From Clostridia bacterium (GTDB taxonomy: Bacteria > Bacillota > Clostridia > HGM11327), in the NCBI GenBank assembly GCA_017935525.1, contig JAGBHJ010000146.1, positions 1 to 15,701 on the forward strand: a DNA stretch of 15,701 nucleotides, written 5' to 3'. A program made the position numbers and the translations under genes. Positions 12,591-15,701 of the stretch are shown piece by piece (positions within the stretch are counted from its first letter, which is position 1; every line of letters starts with the position of its first letter). The notes under the pieces are model-generated. The model saw only the letters and a list, made by a program, of their open reading frames with translations, searched no databases and was not told where the DNA came from.

Positions 12591-13957
12591 TTATTATCTC
12601 CTTGAGTGGATTCAATATCGTTGTCAAATTTTTTGTTAAGAAACATGATTATAAATGGGATGGAGACCAGTCCTGTTACGATATCCGCTATGGGCTGGGA
12701 TATCTGTATGCCTGTCAGACCGAGAAAATAGCACGTTATCAGCAGCGTGGGGATCATGGCAAGACCTGACCGCAGCATTGAAAGTATCGTGGAGACGTCA
12801 GGTCTGCGGATACTCTGATAAAGCATATTTACGGGGACGGAAAGCGGCATAAACAGCACGCCGATGCTTGCCCATCTGAGTGCGTATGCGCCTATTTCTA
12901 TAACGTTGGGGCTTTTTTGGAAAAGACGAACCACGTCCTCCGCAAATATAAAGCCCGGGAGAGATATCAGCGTGATCACCACAGCGCCCAAGCCCATTGT
13001 GACCTTGAGGCCCTTTTTGACTCTTTTGTACGCCCTTGCCTGATAATTGTAGGAGGCAACGGGCTGAAAGCCCTGACCGATGCCCAGACCAACGCACATA
13101 AGCAAGGATGAATATCTGTTTACGATACCCATTGCAGCCATTGCGGCGTCTCCAAATGGCTTTGTAAGATTATTGAGCAAGCCGTGGGATATAGACGTCA
13201 ACCCCTGGCGCACCATTGCGGGGAAGCCTACCTTGAATATTGTAAGATAATAGGATATCTTTTTTGCTATGTAACAAAAGCGAATACTGCCTTGCGCCAT
13301 TTTTGTGTGGAAGAAAAGCAAAATACAGAAACTTACAAGCTGGGATGATGCAGTTGCAAGACCTGCGCCGTAAACACCCATGTCATATACTCTTATAAGA
13401 ACGTAGTCACCGAATATGTTGAGGATGCCGCCCGTAACAAGTCCTATCATGGAATAGAATGCCTTGCCCTCGTAGCGCAGGTTATTGTTAAGCACCAACG
13501 AGCATATCATAAACGGGCAAGCCAACAGTATCCACATACCGTAATCCTTTGCGTTGGGGAGAATGGTGTCTGAGCTGCCAAAAAGGAGCATAAACGGCTC
13601 TATAAAGATCAGTCCGAATATTGTGAGCAGCAGACCCAGCGTACCACCAATAAAGAAAGCGGAGGAGACGTACTTGGATGCTTCGTCCACGTCCTTGTCA
13701 GCAAGGGATTTGGAGACCATCGTGCCCGAGCCCTGCCCCAGCATAAACGCAATTGCCTGTATGATCGCCTGCAACGTAAACAATACGCTGGTGGCTCCCT
13801 GGGGGCTTTCGCCCAGTGTTCCCACAAAGTAAGTATCTGCCATGTTATAAATATTTGTAATAAGCATGGAAATTGTGGTGGGGATACCCAGCGTGACTAT
13901 GAGCTTTGCCACAGGAGTTTGAGTCATTTTTTTATAGTATTGTTCAGTAGAATCCAT
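12584..13957 (-). CDS. MATE-family multidrug/toxin efflux transporter, 457 aa
   Basis: A 12-helix antiporter that exports cationic drugs or metabolites in exchange for Na+ or H+. The product has two homologous bundles: the first begins KLIVTLGIPTTISMLITNIYNMADTYFVG (shown in part, about 18-46), the second about residue 240 with FKVGFPAMVRQGLTSISHG. Typical MATE signatures include MADTYFVG, the glycine-rich LGQGSGTMVSK, and GLGIGQGFQPVASYNYQA. The length is standard. The ATG at 13957 follows GGAGG (13967-13963) by 5 bases; a TTG four codons upstream overlaps the ribosome site and was rejected. The stop TGA overlaps the start of the zinc-ribbon gene (ATGCTGA). The substrate is not visible from the sequence; DinF/NorM-like roles are equally possible. 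Confidence 0.95.
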   Translation of the reverse strand: MDSTEQYYKKMTQTPVAKLIVTLGIPTTISMLITNIYNMADTYFVGTLGESPQGATSVLFTLQAIIQAIAFMLGQGSGTMVSKSLADKDVDEASKYVSSAFFIGGTLGLLLTIFGLIFIEPFMLLFGSSDTILPNAKDYGMWILLACPFMICSLVLNNNLRYEGKAFYSMIGLVTGGILNIFGDYVLIRVYDMGVYGAGLATASSQLVSFCILLFFHTKMAQGSIRFCYIAKKISYYLTIFKVGFPAMVRQGLTSISHGLLNNLTKPFGDAAMAAMGIVNRYSSLLMCVGLGIGQGFQPVASYNYQARAYKRVKKGLKVTMGLGAVVITLISLPGFIFAEDVVRLFQKSPNVIEIGAYALRWASIGVLFMPLSVPVNMLYQSIRRPDVSTILSMLRSGLAMIPTLLITCYFLGLTGIQISQPIADIVTGLVSIPFIIMFLNKKFDNDIESTQGDNKC

Positions 13958-13976
13958 GTTTTCCTCCAAAAGTCAA

Positions 13977-14004
13977 AAGAGAGCGCGTTAATACACACTC
14001 TCTT
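13977..14004 (-). terminator. Hairpin after hydF, overlapping the MATE start region
   Basis: On the minus strand AAGAGAGTGTGT (14004-13993) pairs with ACGCGCTCTCTT (13988-13977) over 12 bp including two G-T wobbles, loop of 4, then TTTTGACTTTT. Its place 68 bases after hydF suggests it ends the hyd transcript. The MATE -10 box lies just upstream (14006-14011), so MATE RNA would start inside the first arm and could not form the full stem. Confidence 0.65.
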
Positions 14005-14005
14005 T

Positions 14006-14034
14006 ATTATACCACTATCGCTGTCAAAGCACAA
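14006..14034 (-). promoter_or_regulatory. Probable promoter for the MATE gene
   Basis: On the minus strand TTGTGC (14034-14029), a 17-base spacer and a perfect TATAAT (14011-14006) with an extended TGG in front (GTGGTATAAT). A TTGACA also occurs (14027-14022) but is only 10 bases from the -10, too close to act as its -35. Confidence 0.65.
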
Positions 14035-14071
14035 TAGATTTAATTAAAAATTCATAATTTGTTCATATATA

Positions 14072-15268
14072 TTATGCGTTCAGAATGTCGGCAAAGGGTT
14101 CAAGGCTTCTGTCGAGTATGCCGTGGACAAGTGCGATGGCAACGCCGTAATTGACCATGGGAGTACCCTGGATGTTGGCAGCCTCAATTCGGTTCTTCAT
14201 TTCCTTTTCGTTCAGCATACATCCTCCGCAATGGACTACCAGTGCCCAGGGGGAGAGGTCCTTGGGGAATTCTCCGCCGGAGGTGAAGTCAAACTCTATG
14301 CTTTTGCCTGTAAAGCTCTTTATCCAGCCCGGCATTTTGACCGTACCGATGTCGTTACACTGGCGGTGGTGAGTGCATCCCTCGCTGATGAGAACTCTGT
14401 CGCCGTCCTTAAGGGCCTTGAGGGCGTTTGCACCGTTTACGAGGGTGGAAAGCTCACCCTTGTACCTTGCCATAAGTATGGAAAAAGAAGTGAGCATTAT
14501 ATCCTCGGGGACGATCTTTGACACCTTGCCGAATGCTTGAGAGTCGGTTATCACCAGCTTTGGCTTTTTGGCAAGAGAAGAAAGGGTCTGTGCCAATTCC
14601 GTATCCCTTGCGGCAACCACCGTGCAACCCCTATCCAACAGATCACGTATTGTCATCTGCTGGGGAAGTATTATTCTGCCCTTGGGGGCGGACTCGTCAA
14701 TGGGGATAACAAGCACGCAAACATCTCCCGGCTCTACAAGGTCGGACACAAGCTTTTTGTCATTTGCCACCGCTTTTGCAAAGGAGCCTATCTTGTCCTT
14801 TAAGCCGTCAACGCCACTACCAGTCAATGCGGAAACGTATATCTCGTTGTCGTTGGCTTGGGGGATGGCGTCAAGCACGTCTGACTTGTTCTGCGCTATC
14901 ACGTAGGGGAGCTTTTTCTCCTCAAAAAGGGATATGAGCTTGCTTTCGATCTCCGTTGCGGCTCTTGTAGAATCCTTTACCAGCACGGCAATGTCCGTTG
15001 CGGCAAGAATATCCCTTGCCTTTCGTATTCTCAATTCGCCCAGCTTGCCGTCATCGTCAATTCCGAGAGTATCTATTATTTCCACGGGACCGATGGGCAA
15101 AAGCTCCATAGCTTTTCTGACGGGGTCCGTGGTGGTGCCCCTTGTGTCGGAAACTACCGCAATATCCTGCCCTGTAACTGCGTTGACAAGGCTGGATTTG
15201 CCCACGTTGCACATACCAAAAAAGCCTATCCTCACTCTTTCGGAGGAAACTGCGCCGTTAAGACTCAT
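14072..15268 (-). CDS. hydF: [FeFe]-hydrogenase maturation GTPase HydF, 398 aa
   Basis: HydF is the scaffold on which the 2Fe subcluster of [FeFe]-hydrogenase is built and then handed to the apo-enzyme. The N-terminal GTPase domain has P-loop GMCNVGKSS (18-26), switch residues TTTDPV (45-50), DTLGIDDDG (66-74) and NKSD (127-130). A dimerisation domain follows (about 180-270). The C-terminal iron-sulfur cluster domain carries C298-T-H300 and H346-C347-x-x-C350 (HCGGC), the three cysteines that bind the [4Fe-4S] cluster. Length is normal. The ATG follows GGAGGG, and the gene starts 17 bases after hydG, so both belong to one maturation operon. It implies that an [FeFe]-hydrogenase is encoded elsewhere in this genome. 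Confidence 0.97.
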   Translation of the reverse strand: MSLNGAVSSERVRIGFFGMCNVGKSSLVNAVTGQDIAVVSDTRGTTTDPVRKAMELLPIGPVEIIDTLGIDDDGKLGELRIRKARDILAATDIAVLVKDSTRAATEIESKLISLFEEKKLPYVIAQNKSDVLDAIPQANDNEIYVSALTGSGVDGLKDKIGSFAKAVANDKKLVSDLVEPGDVCVLVIPIDESAPKGRIILPQQMTIRDLLDRGCTVVAARDTELAQTLSSLAKKPKLVITDSQAFGKVSKIVPEDIMLTSFSILMARYKGELSTLVNGANALKALKDGDRVLISEGCTHHRQCNDIGTVKMPGWIKSFTGKSIEFDFTSGGEFPKDLSPWALVVHCGGCMLNEKEMKNRIEAANIQGTPMVNYGVAIALVHGILDRSLEPFADILNA

Positions 15269-15285
15269 GGTTTTGCCCTCCGTAA

Positions 15286-15701
15286 TCAGAATCTGAAGTC
15301 ACGCCTGTTGGAGCTCTTTATGGCGTTGATGTTGTCCTCTGCAATGGCGCGTACCTTTTCCTTGGGGATGTTGTTAAGCTCTCGGGCGATAACCTCATAG
15401 CCCAGCTTCTTTGTTTCCTCCGATGCGTAATCCTCCAAGAATTCGGACAATGTCATAAGTGCGTTGGGGTGACAGCAGTTTGCGATCTGACCCGTCTTGC
15501 AAAGGCTCATAAATCTGTCGCCTGTTCTGCCCTCACGATAGCAAGCAGTGCAGAAGGAGGGGATATGACCGTTTTCCATCAGCCATTGTACGACCTCATC
15601 AAGGGAGCGCTGATCGGAGACATCAAACTGTTCGGTATCGGTGGGACGGATCTCCTCGGTGTAGCCGCCCACGCTGGTGCGGGAACCACCGCTGATCTGG
15701 G
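15286..15701 (-). CDS. hydG: HydG, radical-SAM tyrosine lyase, C-terminal part
   Basis: The frame is open at the window edge (first whole codon at 15699), so only the last 138 residues are present; the GTG at 15672 is internal. HydG splits tyrosine and makes the CO and cyanide ligands on an iron centre for the hydrogenase H-cluster. Visible are QISGGSRTSVGGY, the RSLDEVV region, and the auxiliary cluster motif CTAC followed after 22 residues by the last cysteine of QIANCC (C-x2-C-x22-C), which binds the dangler-iron cluster that makes the Fe(CO)(CN) product. The next segment, HPNALMTLSEFLEDYASEET, is also typical of the HydG C terminus. The radical-SAM CxxxCxxC motif lies outside the window. 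It is followed directly by hydF. Confidence 0.95.
   Translation of the reverse strand, partial: QISGGSRTSVGGYTEEIRPTDTEQFDVSDQRSLDEVVQWLMENGHIPSFCTACYREGRTGDRFMSLCKTGQIANCCHPNALMTLSEFLEDYASEETKKLGYEVIARELNNIPKEKVRAIAEDNINAIKSSNRRDFRF

Noticed and set aside
14022..14027. Perfect TTGACA upstream of the MATE gene on the minus strand
   Set aside because: It is only 10 bases from the TATAAT box, too close to act with it; the TTGTGC at 14029-14034 has the right 17-base spacing.
1..15701. CRISPR array, tRNA, rRNA, riboswitch or insertion sequence
   Set aside because: I found no regularly spaced direct repeats, no cloverleaf-like sequence, no transposase or recombinase coding sequence, and no recognisable riboswitch core in the gaps.

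Overview
The window looks like a chromosomal segment of an anaerobic, Gram-positive, low- to mid-GC Firmicute, probably a gut clostridium of the Oscillospiraceae/Ruminococcaceae type. Five things point that way. HydG and HydF, the [FeFe]-hydrogenase maturases, lie at the right end. A DUF4364 winged-helix protein and a DivIVA-like protein are present. A LytR-CpsA-Psr cell-wall ligase is present. Adenylate kinase has the zinc-binding lid common in Gram-positives. Nearly every gene has a strong GGAGG-type ribosome site and a consensus sigma-A-type promoter. The species cannot be fixed from the sequence alone.

Left part (1-2900) is accessory in character. It holds the end of a four-helix-bundle (S23/TIGR02436) gene overlapped by an unrecognised 130-aa gene. 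A repeat-rich gap follows, with a perfect 19-bp hairpin and a mosaic of small palindromes linked by 'atatcatc' spacers. Next come a two-gene unit (100-aa double-membrane-span protein and 228-aa beta-propeller-like protein) and a DivIVA-like coiled-coil gene split by an in-frame TAG.

The middle (2800-7680) is one transcription unit reading rightward. It encodes an LCP-family wall ligase, a TrmN6-type tRNA adenine methyltransferase, a SpoU/TrmH-type RNA ribose methyltransferase (ATGA overlap), and a 688-aa membrane-anchored leucine-rich-repeat protein that probably also has its own promoter inside the methyltransferase gene. The unit ends at two hairpins. On the other strand, converging on them, is a SipW-like signal-peptidase-fold protein that seems to lack its catalytic residues. 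It is divergent from adk, which is followed by a calcineurin-type metallophosphoesterase.

The right part (10000-15701) holds a divergent pair of small helical proteins of unknown function that share a C-terminal motif, then a DUF4364 regulator with its own promoter. Three minus-strand blocks follow: a zinc-ribbon/TM/DUF6273 protein overlapping the end of a MATE transporter gene, then hydF, then the 3' end of hydG (cut by the window edge). HydG makes the Fe(CO)(CN) synthon and HydF is the scaffold that delivers the 2Fe subcluster to hydrogenase, so the cell ferments with H2 turnover.

No CRISPR array, rRNA, tRNA, insertion sequence or recognisable defence island was seen. The observations most worth a second look are the amber-interrupted DivIVA gene together with the absence of TAG among all 19 terminators, the degenerate signal-peptidase-like protein, the mosaic hairpin repeat, the helical-motif protein pair, and a MATE promoter that sits inside what looks like the hydF terminator.
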